Assembly (NCBI RefSeq): GCF_000829695.1
Contig: NZ_BBNN01000020.1
Location: 124,001 to 188,000, forward strand
Length of the DNA: 64,000 bases
Source: Streptomyces sp. NBRC 110035
GTDB taxonomy: Bacteria; Actinomycetota; Actinomycetes; Streptomycetales; Streptomycetaceae
Direction of reading: 5' to 3'
The notes beneath the pieces are model-generated. The model was given only the letters and a program-made list of their open reading frames with translations, was not told where the DNA came from and did not search any database. Made by a program: the position numbers and the translations under genes. This document shows, piece by piece, positions 1 to 9,207 of the stretch (positions are counted from its first letter, which is position 1; every line of letters begins with the position of its first letter).

Positions 1-973
1 GACTGGCCCCGTCGACGATCGACCAGCTGATCAAGCCGGTCATCGAGGTCTGCGACTTCTACGGCACCGTGCCGTGGCACCTGACCCCGCGCGAGGTCGA
101 CAAGTACTTCGCCGGCCCCGGGAAGCGCGCACACCACACGCACCGGCAGAAGCTCAACCACATTGACGCGTTCTTCGCCTTCCTCGAACAGCGCTACGCC
201 TACGAGATCATGATGCGGTTCGGGGCGACGGTGGAGTCACCGGTCGACCCGTTCAACAGGCCTGTCCACCGTGGGGACTTCGGGCTGCGGATCCCACCCT
301 CGCAGACGGCGATGAAGGAGTTCTTTGCCCGCTGGCGGGAGCAGTTGCCGTCCGCCCGGAAGTACGCCGTTGCCTGCCGCGACTACGTCATGACGAAGAT
401 CGCGTATGTCTCCGGTGTGCGGGCCGCCGAGCTGTGTCCGGTGACGATTGGCGACGTCCACTGGGAGCACGGCCAGCGGGGCCGGCTCGTCGTCCAGGGC
501 AAGGGCGCTCGGGGCCGCGGCCTCGCGAGGCGTACCTGTTCCGAGAGGCGCGCGAACTGCTCTGGTGGTACATCGAGGAGGTCCGGGCGGAGTTCGGCGA
601 CGACGCCGATCACCCGTCGGCACCCCTGTGGCCGTCCGAGCGCAAGCCGAAGGCGATAGCGGCGCTGAACCTACCGATCGCGCCGGCGATCACACCCTCG
701 ACGTTCCGCCGACAGCTCCACGCGGCGGCCGCGAGCTACCTGACCGGCCCCGTCACCGACCTCTTCCCGCACCTCCTGCAGCATGCGTGCGCGACCCACA
801 ACTACGAGCGCGGCATGACGCTCTGGGAGGTCCAGCGCGTATTGGGTCACCACTGGGCCACCACGACTCTTCGGTACATGGCGACTGCACAGGCGGACCC
901 CGAGCATGCCAATGTGGCAGCGAGCTCGCGGGCGGCTCAGCGCCTGGTGATGGACAAGGGGAACCTTCGGTGA
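1..973 (+). pseudogene. Tyrosine site-specific recombinase, 5'-truncated by the window and frameshifted
   Basis: An open frame enters from the left edge and runs to about 659, but homology-like integrase sequence leaves this frame near 500-530 and continues in the +2 frame to the stop at 971-973. The N-terminal part holds the core-binding region and the first catalytic Arg (SGVRAAEL). The second part carries the C-terminal catalytic region ending in VLGHHWATTTLRYM, with the Tyr present. Two faults are visible: the frameshift, and HLLQH where the family has HxLRH, so the second catalytic Arg is Gln. The enzyme is therefore very probably dead. The next gene starts on its stop codon (GTGA), as in three-gene recombinase cassettes of actinomycetes. 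The true 5' end is outside the window. Confidence 0.8.
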
Positions 974-1308
974 AGTGGAATCTGAGGATGGTGGCCGCTC
1001 AGCGGGACCTGTGGCGTCCCACCGAGTTGCTGGAGGCGTTCAAGACGGTCGGATTCACGCCGTCGCTGAGCAAGGTCGCCGCGATGTGGAGCGGCACACC
1101 GGTCACTGTCCGGCTCGACGACCTGGACAAGATGTGCGCGGTACTGAACTGCACCGTTGGTGATCTGCTCCAGGCCGAGCCCCTGGAGGTCAGCGTGGCA
1201 GAGAGCGAAGCACTGCCCAAGGCCGTGGGAGCTGAAGGCTTGGACGGGGGTCCCGTGCGGCCGATGCCCCGTCGGCAGGGCAGCCGTCGCTCGTTGCCGC
1301 CGAACTGA
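970..1308 (+). CDS. Small Xre/Cro-like helix-turn-helix protein
   Basis: This protein of about 112 residues starts with GTG overlapping the integrase stop (GTGA). The middle (roughly residues 30-75: LSKVAAMWSGTPVTVRLDDL, then DKMCAVLNCTVGDLL) matches the Cro/C1-type helix-turn-helix pattern. The tail from residue 80 is Pro/Arg-rich and without recognisable structure. In similar cassettes such a gene lies between a tyrosine recombinase and a zinc-ribbon protein and is thought to control or assist recombination. The reading frame is intact, unlike both neighbours. No promoter of its own is visible, so it was probably co-transcribed with the integrase. The DNA-binding role is inferred from the fold. 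Confidence 0.65.
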   Translation: MKWNLRMVAAQRDLWRPTELLEAFKTVGFTPSLSKVAAMWSGTPVTVRLDDLDKMCAVLNCTVGDLLQAEPLEVSVAESEALPKAVGAEGLDGGPVRPMPRRQGSRRSLPPN

Positions 1309-1310
1309 CA

Positions 1311-2691
1311 ATGGCGGCAGGATTTCATCCTGCTCAGTGCCCGGACTGCAAGGGTTGGGGGGTTCCCGGGCTGGCCACGTGCCAGGGATGCATGGAGTGG
1401 CGGAAGAACCATCCTGAGCAGGGTGTATGTCTGCGCTGCCGTCACACGGGATACCTCAACTCCGACCGTCTGCGCCGGGCATGCCTGCATGCTGTCCGGC
1501 TCGACGCCGACGCAGCCTGGGTCACCGACCCGGACGGCGCCGGCCCGCGAAGCCGTCAGCTGATGCTCCTTTACTCCGGCCTCGCCCCCACCCACGCCCA
1601 GCCCCTGAAGAAGTACGGCAGGCGCACCGGCCGCACCGGCGCCGATCAGCGCGAGCGGCTGCACTGGGTGGAACAGATACGCGCGGCGGCGGCCCCGACC
1701 CGGGACGACCCTGCGGTCCTCCCACCCGCCATCCCGGGGCAGCTGCCGCTCTTCCCGGTCCGCCGGAAGCTGTCCATCGACGTCTGCCGGCGCATTCTGC
1801 AAAGGCCGCTCGCCGGCTACCGCGAGGTCGTCGAGCACACTGCCGCGTTCGCCGCGGACACCGGCATCAGCAAACCCATGCAGCGCAAGCTGCACGAGAT
1901 GCTGCGTCTCGCGCTCGCCGTGCGCGACGCAGACGGCGACGACCTCGTCGACGAGCTGGTCCTTGACGACATCCCCAACTACGGCCGGTCCGTCCGGGCG
2001 ATCCTGCTGCGGGCGAAGATGCTCAGGCTCCTGCCAGAGCCGCGCGAACCCGAGCGTCCCCAGCGGTCACGGATGTCACGGACCACGCGCCGCGTCTGGG
2101 CGCCCCGGGCGATGACACCGAGGTCCTGCCAGCAGTGCGGCTCTTGGTTCGCAGCGAAGATGAAGGCCACCTGCGAGCCCTGCTCATCCTTCGCTCGAAC
2201 GAGAGGAAGCAGCGCCGCTTCCACGGGAGTGTGCGCTCGCTGCCGCCGTGTCGACCTGCCGCTCGCCGACGGGTACTGCCGCGGATGCCGATGGCATGTA
2301 TCCCCCCACGGTCCAGGGGACATCGCCCGGTTCGGAACGCAGCTGTGGCTCGGTTCGCCGGTTCCGGCGCCCACAAGCCTGCGTCGCTCGGGTGTGGCCC
2401 CGCCGACTCCGCGCCAGCCTGTCTCCGAGCACGTGATAGCCCCTGGGCAGGAGAGGTTGTTCGAGCACGGCGGCAGACGCCACTCACTCGCCCATCGGCA
2501 CCACCTTCACCGCCATCTTCCGCCCCACCGGATTCACGATGCCCACGCTGCGGCAGGACCGGATCCGCGACGAGGCATTCGAGGTCGATGACCCGCTTCA
2601 CCTGATGCGCCTGTTCGGAATCTCCTCTCATACCGCAATGCGGTACATCACCGTGGCCCACCCCGAACGCACCGCGAAGCTACCCCGGTGA
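1311..2691 (+). pseudogene. Zinc-ribbon cassette protein, frameshifted near its 3' end
   Basis: The frame opens with ATG at 1311, two bases after the previous stop, and is open to 2591. It has CxxC pairs at the N-terminus (CPDCKGWG, CQGC, CLRC) and further CxxC motifs around residues 270-320 (CQQC, CEPC, CARC, CRGC), so it is a multi-zinc-ribbon protein. Around 2455-2475 the sensible coding sequence moves to another frame. There it reads DATHSPIGTTFTAIF, then a helix-turn-helix-like end (LMRLFGISSHTAMRYITVAH) and stops at 2689-2691. The His-rich tail seen in the first frame is an out-of-frame artefact. The gene is thus probably broken by one indel. Its biochemical function is unknown; it belongs with the two genes before it. 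Confidence 0.6.
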
Positions 2692-3170
2692 GGCGAGCGG
2701 CCGCCACCAACCCGTACACAAGAAGCCTAGGATTCAGTATTCGCATACGACTTCCTACAACCTGACGTCCAGGAATTCTGGAACCCTCGTTGGGTCGTAC
2801 TGGTGAATCCCCCGCAGCAGGTGAGGAGAGGGCGACAGTGCGGCAGGCGCTGTCAGCGAGGCGGCTCTTGGTGAGCCAAACGCTGAGGGCAGAGCTGGGA
2901 GCCCAAGGCGCATACCGGCCGCGGAGAGGTCGTATCGAGTCTCAACCTCCGACCTCACGGCGAGATTGGCGCGCATCGTGCCGTACCTCCGCACGGCCGC
3001 TTCGCCGAGAACTTCACCCAGTAGGCCTAGCCGACACCGCCACGCGCAAGCCCGGCCATGCGTAAGCTCGGCCGCATCAAGTTGCTCATCACGTTCTGTG
3101 TCACGCGCGGGCCTGTTGGGCTTGGGGAACCACTGTCATCGGCACACAGCACCGGCAGAAAGATCGCCCA
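2692..3170. other. Intergenic region, no supported gene
   Basis: About 480 bases between the decayed cassette and the first amine oxidase. Short open frames here lack plausible composition and ribosome-binding sites. The first 60 bases are less GC-rich than the surroundings (around 2725-2760), which may reflect the old element boundary. The promoter of the amine oxidase at 3171 should lie here, but I see no convincing -35/-10 pair. Confidence 0.5.
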
Positions 3171-4469
3171 GTGAACGCAACGTATGACGCAGTAGTGGTG
3201 GGAGGAGGCTTCGCCGGGGTCACGGCAGCCCGTGACCTCGTCGACCGCAGACGCTCCGTCGTGCTCCTCGAAGCGGGAACACGCATCGGCGGCCGCACGT
3301 ACACACGTCCGTTCAAGGGACAGGAGGACCTGACTGTCGATCTTGGCGGCAGCTGGGTCAACCGTGAGCTGCAGCCCGAGATCCGGCGCGAGATCGGTCG
3401 CTACGGTATCGCGCTGGCCGAGGACGCGATGCCCGCAAGCGCCGCATTCATCACCGACGGTGTCCTGCGTTCGTTCCCAGTGCCCGCAGGCGAGATCGCG
3501 GACCTGGAGCGTGTCGTCGGGCACCTGAGGGACGCATCGAAACGGATCGCACCCTCCCAACGCCTCAGCAGGCAGCCGATCCGCGACCTGGACGTCTCGG
3601 CGGACGATTTCATGGCCCCCCTCCAGCTGGGACCAGCCACGCGGGACCTGGTCTACGCGGCGCTGGCCTGGTACGCCGGAGCGGATCCGCGCAAGGTGTC
3701 GATGCTCGGCTTCATTGCCCAGACAGCCGGGTTCGGCCACAGCCCGTACGGCTTCTTCGGCGCGCTGACGGAACGCATCGTCGGCGGCGCCGAGACGCTG
3801 CTCGACCGCATGGTCGAACAGTCCCGCCTTGAAATCCGCCTGGACCACCACGTCGCGCAGATCGAGCAGGATGAGGACGGGGTGACGGTCCGCACGCGCC
3901 ACGGTGAGTGCGTGCGGGCTCGCTCGTGCGTCGTGGCCGTGCCCACCAACGTCCTTCGCCACATCGACTTCCGGCCCGGCCTAGCCGACGACAAGCAGCG
4001 CTTCCTCAAGGAGAACCACGCCGGCCGCGCCACCAAGCCTTCAATGCTGGTGCGGCACGTCCCGGCCCGGTCGTTCGCACTCGGCCTGGGCACCTTGCAG
4101 GCTCTGTGTCTCGGCCACGAGTACCCTGACGGTTCATGCCTGCTCATGGGCTTCGGCGGGGAACGCACCAAGCTCGACCTGAGGAATCGGGAGCAGGTTG
4201 AGGACGCCGTGCGCGAGTACTACCCCGAGGCCGAGGTGCTGGCAGTGGACGCCTACGACTGGAACGCCGACCCGCTGTTCGACGGGACCTACCGCATCGA
4301 CCCCCCTGGGCAGGCGTACGACTTCCTGCGTGCGATGAATGAGCCGGAGGGACGTGTCGTGTTCGCCGGAACCGATCTCGACGACTCGGTCTGGCGCATC
4401 TGGATCGAGGGCGCAGTGCACAGCGGTCGTCATGCGGCTGATGGGATCAGCGTCATCCTCGCCCGGTAA
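3171..4469 (+). CDS. Flavin-dependent amine oxidase (MAO family)
   Basis: A 432-residue FAD enzyme expected to oxidise a primary amine to an imine, then an aldehyde, with release of H2O2. The N-terminus has the dinucleotide-binding motif VVVGGGFAGVTAARDL followed by the family signature EAGTRIGGRTY and VDLGGSWV. The C-terminus has the second FAD segment (GRVVFAGTDLDDSVWRIWIE, then GAVHSGRHAADGI). Length is normal for bacterial monoamine oxidases. It starts at GTG 3171; no better start with a clear ribosome site is seen. A second amine oxidase of the same family lies at 9208-10530, next to a decarboxylase that could supply an aromatic amine. Whether this copy serves the same pathway is inference, because a transposase remnant and terminators separate them. 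Confidence 0.85.
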   Translation: MNATYDAVVVGGGFAGVTAARDLVDRRRSVVLLEAGTRIGGRTYTRPFKGQEDLTVDLGGSWVNRELQPEIRREIGRYGIALAEDAMPASAAFITDGVLRSFPVPAGEIADLERVVGHLRDASKRIAPSQRLSRQPIRDLDVSADDFMAPLQLGPATRDLVYAALAWYAGADPRKVSMLGFIAQTAGFGHSPYGFFGALTERIVGGAETLLDRMVEQSRLEIRLDHHVAQIEQDEDGVTVRTRHGECVRARSCVVAVPTNVLRHIDFRPGLADDKQRFLKENHAGRATKPSMLVRHVPARSFALGLGTLQALCLGHEYPDGSCLLMGFGGERTKLDLRNREQVEDAVREYYPEAEVLAVDAYDWNADPLFDGTYRIDPPGQAYDFLRAMNEPEGRVVFAGTDLDDSVWRIWIEGAVHSGRHAADGISVILAR

Positions 4470-4478
4470 CGCCCCTCT

Positions 4479-4738
4479 CACCTCCTGGAGCACCCGCACC
4501 GTTCGCTGCGCCGGCGGGATGTGTTCGTCGAGCACGGTGACCGCTGGAGGTGCCCCGCGTGAAGCTACTGGCCGGGGACAGATGGACGGCCGCCGTGCCG
4601 AAGGTGCTCACCGCGCTCGGGCTGGAGAGCGAACCGGCCGGACACCTTGCAGAACTCGCCCCCGCCCTGCATGCGGCGTATGTCCAGGTCGCCTCCGGCG
4701 CCGGGGCCGCTGCTGTTGCGCGCACCGAAGACCGATGA
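4479..4738 (+). pseudogene. Tn3-family transposase remnant
   Basis: Two short frames together resemble an internal piece of a Tn3-family transposase. The first, 4479-4561, reads HPHRSLRRRDVFVEHGDRW before a stop. The second begins RVKLLAGDRWTAAVPKVLTA (about 4556) and continues to LHAAYVQVAS (stop 4736-4738). In intact family members these follow one another as RRRDV...RW.DPR..LL.GD.W, so one frameshift separates them and everything else of the gene is gone. The fragment lies directly downstream of the amine oxidase and marks past transposon activity in this locus. The assignment is by remembered family pattern and needs a profile search. Confidence 0.5.
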
Positions 4739-4755
4739 CGAGACCCGTACAGTCC

Positions 4756-4806
4756 GCAGCGTTCCGGCCCGGAGCCACCATTCATGGTTCCGGGCCGGAA
4801 CGCTGC
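4756..4806. terminator. Long inverted repeat, probable bidirectional terminator
   Basis: The arms at 4756-4773 and 4789-4806 are perfect 18-base reverse complements (GCAGCGTTCCGGCCCGGA on the left). The 15-base centre contains a further ACCAT/ATGGT pairing. It lies between a rightward gene end (4469, plus the Tn3 remnant) and the leftward EF-hand gene ending at 4905, so it can stop transcription from both sides. There is no T-tract, as is common in Streptomyces. Confidence 0.7.
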
Positions 4807-4904
4807 GTGGACGCCGACCAAGCGGCTGCGCACGGCAACGACCGCGCCGCATCACAGCAAGCGAATATCCGGCAGGGTCCGCCGTGCTGGCTGCGGACCG
4901 TGCG

Positions 4905-5459
4905 TCAGGCGGACAGGTGCCCGAAGAACAGGCTGCCGGGGACATCCAGGTCCGGCGAGTGGAAGAACTCCCGGATCGCGCGGATGTACTCGGGGCGGCT
5001 GATGGCGCCGTCACCGTCGGTGTCCAGCCGCGCGAAGGTGTCCATCGCGTCCGGCGCCTTGCTGCCCCACAACAGGTCCAGGAACTGCTTGAACTCCGAC
5101 TTGCTGATGGCGTTATCGCCATCGGTGTCCGCGATGTCGAAGATGGCGTGCGGGATGCACTCCATCATGTTGTAGCGGCTGGTGTCGACGCTCGCCGCGC
5201 GGTTGGCGTGGGCGAACTGCTTCCGGTCCAGGCGGTCGTTGCCGCCCGCGTGGCGCAGGAGCTCCGTCCAGTACATCTGGTACGCGATCGTCAGCGACTG
5301 CGCCTTGCGGTCCTTCTTGTCGATCTTGTACGCGCTGAGGTAGCGGTCGATGATCCGCTGGTAGTCGCTCCAGTCGACGTAGCCGTCGTTGTCGGTGTCG
5401 GTCGCTTTGAACAGCGCTTCAAGCTTGAGAGTGATCGGGTCGGTGGCGGTAGTGGTCAT
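4905..5459 (-). CDS. EF-hand calcium-binding protein (calerythrin/CabD-like)
   Basis: A cytoplasmic protein of about 184 residues with several EF-hand loops: DTDNDGYVDWSDY near the N-terminus, DTDGDNAISKSEF in the middle and DTDGDGAISRPEY near the C-terminus. A degenerate fourth (GGNDRLDRKQF) lies between the first two. The layout is that of bacterial four-EF-hand calcium buffers or sensors. I chose ATG 5459 because GGAAGGG stands 5-11 bases upstream; a longer reading from 5492 has no such site. It is transcribed alone and leftward between two hairpins (4756-4806 on its 3' side). Its partner protein is unknown. Nothing ties it to the surrounding biosynthetic genes except position. Confidence 0.88.
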   Translation of the reverse strand: MTTTATDPITLKLEALFKATDTDNDGYVDWSDYQRIIDRYLSAYKIDKKDRKAQSLTIAYQMYWTELLRHAGGNDRLDRKQFAHANRAASVDTSRYNMMECIPHAIFDIADTDGDNAISKSEFKQFLDLLWGSKAPDAMDTFARLDTDGDGAISRPEYIRAIREFFHSPDLDVPGSLFFGHLSA

Positions 5460-6072
5460 GATTGCCCTTCCGGGAGTGAGGTGGTGGGGCACTCTGGCGC
5501 GCCCGCCACGAGGCTAACCACGAAATCATTGACAAGAGCTGCTAAATAGCTGCTTCTGGGCAGAAAACACCAGATAGTGTGATTGTTTTGGACTTTTCAG
5601 TCTAAGTTCCCCAGTCGATCAGGTGTCGAAGTGGACTGGTGCACTGGCCGGCCGCCCGTAGCGGCGGCACGAGGCCACCGCTACGGGCCCCAGACCGGCT
5701 CGAGCTCTGACCAGGAGGGACACAGGGACGCCCCTCGTGCTCCGGATTCCACGGGCGAAGGTCCTGGTCCACACCCTGGAACGTTGCGGCGAGCGAGGTC
5801 GGCAAGCTGTATGCGAAGCCGATCGTCGACCCGGGGCAGCCCGCGCCCGCGGTGTTCGGCATGAACGAGCCTGTGTTCTTCCCATGGTGTGGTGCTCTGT
5901 CGCTGCCCACACCGGGCGAGGCCTGGTGTGGGCAGCGACAGGTGAACAGATGCTGATCTGATGCTGCGTCAAGGGGACACTGAACTGTGCTGCCCTCTGT
6001 CGGACGTGAGGCGTTCTTGTCACCGGACCCTGTGTTCCGGTGTGTGGCGTAATCGAGCGGCGATGTGCGTGG
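5460..6072. other. Intergenic region with possible gene debris and a terminator
   Basis: The 613 bases between the EF-hand gene and the carbamoyltransferase hold no intact gene. The first 120 bases are AT-richer and should contain the leftward promoter of the EF-hand gene. Around 5780-5890 one rightward frame reads like genuine protein (SEVGKLYAKPIVDPGQPAPA), but it has no start or end and I cannot name a family. The hairpin at 5898-5940 is listed separately. Confidence 0.4.
5898..5940 (-). terminator. Inverted repeat downstream of the carbamoyltransferase gene
   Basis: Perfect 16-base arms at 5898-5913 (TGTCGCTGCCCACACC) and 5925-5940 around an 11-base loop. It lies 133 bases beyond the stop of the leftward carbamoyltransferase gene and fits a factor-independent terminator for it. 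The debris open frame runs through it. Confidence 0.65.
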
Positions 6073-7761
6073 TCACCGCCGGGAGTACAGGCGCCCGTCC
6101 GACCACAGCAGGTCTGCGCGGCCCCAGCGTGCTGCCGCGCGCACGTCGGGGAAGAAGCCGTGTCCCTTGTCGTTGGCACTGGTGTTGCACAGCACCGGTA
6201 CGCCGCTGAGCTGCTCGTACTCCGTGAGAACCGCCGCCAGCAGCGGGTTGTCGCGCTCGGTCACGGTCTGGAGCCGGGCCGTGCCGTCGAGGTGGACGAC
6301 GGCCGGGATCTTCTCGTGCCACCCGGGGCGCACCGCGTGGTCGAAGAGCATGTACGGGTCGGGACAGCCGGGGGAGAAGATCTCGGGTGCCCGGTGTTCC
6401 AAGCAGATGGGGGCGACCGGACGGTAGTCGGCGCGGCTCTTGATGTCGTTGAGCCGGTCCTTCATTTTGGGGTCAGTGGCCGGGGCGAGGATGCTGCGGC
6501 CTCCGAGCGCGCGAGGCCCCAACTCGGCCCGCCCGTTGAGGACCACGACCGGCTCCGCGGTCTCGTGGAGCACCTTGGCGAGCCTGGCGGCGTCGCACGG
6601 CTCCCATGTCCGCCCCTGCACGTCGGTTACCGGCAGCAGCCGCGGGCCGCTGAACACGCCCCAGTCCAAAGCGGTTCTGTCCTCCTGACAGACCATCTCC
6701 GCGACCGCCGTGCCGATCGCGGCACCGGAGTCGTTCGGGAACGGCGGAATCCATACCTCGCGGAAGAGGCCGCTGGTCCGGATCAGACTGTTCCACTTGA
6801 TGTTGAGGGCGCACCCGCCCGACATGCAGAGATTCGGGCTGCGCACGTCGGGAGCGAGCTCCGCCATGCGCTCGCGCACCGCGGTTAGCAGCCTGGTGCC
6901 GAGATAGCCCTGGAAGCTCGCGATGAAGTCGGCGTCCGAGCCGCCAGGCCACACCGCGGCACGGTGGTCGCGGAACCACTCGGCCAGTTCGATCCCGGTG
7001 TCGAAAGTGAGTGGAATGCGGTCCAGTTGGGTGTCGAAGACCCGGTACAGGTCCGGCTCGTCCCGTCCCAGGGCGGCATACGCCATTGCCTTGCCCGCGA
7101 CGTCGAGGTTCCGTGGTACCGCGGCATTGCTGATCTCCTGCTCGTGCTGTCGCGCCGCGTCCGGGGAGCGGAACGGGTCCCACTGGGCGCAGTAGTCGGC
7201 GAAGGCGTTGCCGTAGACGGGGAAGAGGGGACCCAGGCTCCGTACCTGAAACGGCGAGGCGTCCACGCGGTACAGCCGGGGAACGGTGCCGCCGTCCCAG
7301 ACGATCGCCAGTGCGGACTCGCCGCGGGCGGCGAACGGGCTGGTGCAGTAAGCGCCGAGCAGGTGCTGCGTCACGTGGTGATAACTGGCGTACGGGGTGA
7401 CGCCGTCTCCCAGCGGCAGGCCGGCGAATTCGTAGCGGCTCAGCGCCACCCCGGAGGGAGCGTCCTCTTCGCTGTACGGTGCCACCTCGAGGGCTAGGGG
7501 CCGCCCGTGGTGCGTGACCTCCCGCAGGATCGGTGCGGGCTCGCCCGGTGCCGCCATCCACCCGTCGACCGCCACGGCATCGAGGTCGGACAGTCCCACG
7601 CCCTCCCCGGCCAGTACTTCCTCGACGACTTCCAGCCGATCCAGCGGCTGGAAGCGTGGGTTGCCCGCCAGTTTCTCCATCTCGATGCTGCACAGCAGTT
7701 TGCCGTTCTCGATGACGGCGATCCCGCCGTCATGGGTGAGCTTCAGCCCGCAGATCAGCAT
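6073..7761 (-). CDS. O-carbamoyltransferase, NodU/CmcH/TobZ family
   Basis: A 562-residue enzyme expected to use carbamoyl phosphate and ATP to place a carbamoyl group on a hydroxyl of a small molecule. The N-terminal half has the ASKHA-like nucleotide fold with LICGLKLTHDGGIAVIENGK at the start, the metal/His segment ASYHHVTQHLLGAY and IVWDGGT. The C-terminal YrdC-like part has NLCMSGGCALNIKWN, GRAELGPRALGGRSILA and PVLCNTSAN. These match the family from end to end. I chose ATG 7761 because AAGAGAGA precedes it and homology begins there; a 42-residue upstream extension has no family-like sequence. It is divergent from the methyltransferase at 8155, with about 390 bases between, and ends before a hairpin. 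It implies that the local product carries a carbamate. Confidence 0.9.
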   Translation of the reverse strand: MLICGLKLTHDGGIAVIENGKLLCSIEMEKLAGNPRFQPLDRLEVVEEVLAGEGVGLSDLDAVAVDGWMAAPGEPAPILREVTHHGRPLALEVAPYSEEDAPSGVALSRYEFAGLPLGDGVTPYASYHHVTQHLLGAYCTSPFAARGESALAIVWDGGTVPRLYRVDASPFQVRSLGPLFPVYGNAFADYCAQWDPFRSPDAARQHEQEISNAAVPRNLDVAGKAMAYAALGRDEPDLYRVFDTQLDRIPLTFDTGIELAEWFRDHRAAVWPGGSDADFIASFQGYLGTRLLTAVRERMAELAPDVRSPNLCMSGGCALNIKWNSLIRTSGLFREVWIPPFPNDSGAAIGTAVAEMVCQEDRTALDWGVFSGPRLLPVTDVQGRTWEPCDAARLAKVLHETAEPVVVLNGRAELGPRALGGRSILAPATDPKMKDRLNDIKSRADYRPVAPICLEHRAPEIFSPGCPDPYMLFDHAVRPGWHEKIPAVVHLDGTARLQTVTERDNPLLAAVLTEYEQLSGVPVLCNTSANDKGHGFFPDVRAAARWGRADLLWSDGRLYSRR

Positions 7762-8154
7762 TTCATATTCTCTCTTCTTTGAGGTGTCTCTTCTGTGCCC
7801 CCCGTCTCGTAGGCGAACGGGTGGATTGTGAAGTGGCTTTTCAGGCTTCACAAAGGGTGGGTTCCTCAGTTTCCCTTGGGCTTCCACAACGGGGCAGCAG
7901 CCTGCCCCCGCAACGCCGACCAGTGGTCTCAGCGGTGGCCGTAGGCTTACAGCGGTGTGCCCGTGGGCGCATGCTTCATGCCCCGGGGTTACACGATTCG
8001 TCCGACCGTCCGAATATTGCTAACCCGGATGCTGTGCTGCTCCGAGGCTCTTTCTGTGGCGGTTTCGGATATCGGCCCAGGCTGCCCGGCAGTCTTCGGG
8101 AATCGCCATTATGATAACGGCCTCACATTCGACAGCGCGAAGGCGGCATTCGAC
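7762..8154. promoter_or_regulatory. Divergent promoter region between carbamoyltransferase and methyltransferase
   Basis: About 390 bases separate two divergent starts, so both promoters must lie here. A good -10-like TATGAT is seen at 8110-8115 reading right, 40 bases before ATG 8155, without a convincing -35. A ribosome site AAGGCGG (8141-8147) serves the methyltransferase. No coding sequence is supported, although frames run through on both strands. Confidence 0.4.
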
Positions 8155-9171
8155 ATGACGACTACCGATGTGGCAAGCCTCTACGAATACTTTCCGTTCC
8201 CGTCCCCGGCGGAGGACGCTCCGCTCATGGACATGATCGCCGACCAACTCCCCTTCGTCCTGCGCGACTCGGGAATGGAGGGCTGGGAGGTGCTCGATGC
8301 CGGGTGCGGCACCGGCTCCATCCTGCTGGCGCTCGCCCGGCGGTACCCCCGGGCCCGGTTCACGGGGGTGGACGCCTGCCGCCGCTCCATCGAGATCGCG
8401 CGGCGGAGCGCCGAGTGGCACGGGGTGACCAACGTCGAACTCGTGCACGGCAGCATGCCCGAACTGGACCTGCGGCGCCGGTTCGACCTCGTGGTCTGCT
8501 GCGGAGTCCTGCATCATCTCCCCTCACCGCGGGCCGGGTTGCAGTGGCTCACCGAGCACATGGCGAACGACGGATTGATCCATCTGTGGCTGTACGACGC
8601 GGTCGGCGAACACAGCCGGATGCTGGACCGGGAGCTCGTGCGACTGCTCACGCCGCCCGGCAGCCACGAGGGCGGGCTCGCCACGATCCGCGACCTCGGA
8701 CTCGAACTGTCCCTCGCGGACTACGGCTTCCCCGCCGGCTGGACCGGTACCCCGCTCACCCCTGCCGAACAGGACGTCGCGGACGCCGACGCGTACCTCA
8801 ACCCCGTCGTCCAGCCGATGCGCTTCGCCGACATGCCCGAGCTGTTCGCGGGCCTGCCGGTGACCTGGCTGGCCGCGGACCGCGTCTACCACCCGGGCGG
8901 CATCGGCCTCGTCGACCTCGCGGGCGAGGAGGCGGAAACCAATGGCGGCGCGGTATTCGTGCGCCCCGAGGACCTCTTCGACCGACCGGCCCTGCGGCAC
9001 CGCGTCCGCGAGTTGGGAAACCTCGACCGACTGCGGGCGATCGAGCTGCGGCTGCGGCCCACCGGCTTCGAGGTGCTCGCCGGCCGCGGCGCCGGCCTCG
9101 ACCGCTGCGTACCTCGCATCGCGGGCAATCTGCTGCCGTTCGGCGGCGGTCCGGGACCCGGCGCGCGCTGA
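8155..9171 (+). CDS. SAM-dependent class I methyltransferase
   Basis: A 338-residue protein with a Rossmann-type SAM site: motif I VLDAGCGTGSILLALARR (about residues 44-61), an acidic residue after the next strand (FTGVDACRRSIEIARR) and the post-strand-4 segment FDLVVCCGVLHHL. The C-terminal 200 residues resemble the extended tail of small-molecule methyltransferases with a B12-independent Methyltransf_12-like core; I cannot identify the substrate from it. ATG 8155 is chosen because it has AAGGCGG at proper distance and the fold begins there, while upstream codons (from 7957) look non-coding. It converges with the amine oxidase ending at 9208. The leader GCGAAGGCGG resembles that of the second methyltransferase (13251). 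Confidence 0.85.
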   Translation: MTTTDVASLYEYFPFPSPAEDAPLMDMIADQLPFVLRDSGMEGWEVLDAGCGTGSILLALARRYPRARFTGVDACRRSIEIARRSAEWHGVTNVELVHGSMPELDLRRRFDLVVCCGVLHHLPSPRAGLQWLTEHMANDGLIHLWLYDAVGEHSRMLDRELVRLLTPPGSHEGGLATIRDLGLELSLADYGFPAGWTGTPLTPAEQDVADADAYLNPVVQPMRFADMPELFAGLPVTWLAADRVYHPGGIGLVDLAGEEAETNGGAVFVRPEDLFDRPALRHRVRELGNLDRLRAIELRLRPTGFEVLAGRGAGLDRCVPRIAGNLLPFGGGPGPGAR

Positions 9172-9207
9172 GCGCCGGGCATTCACGTACGCTCTCTCGA
9201 CACCGCG

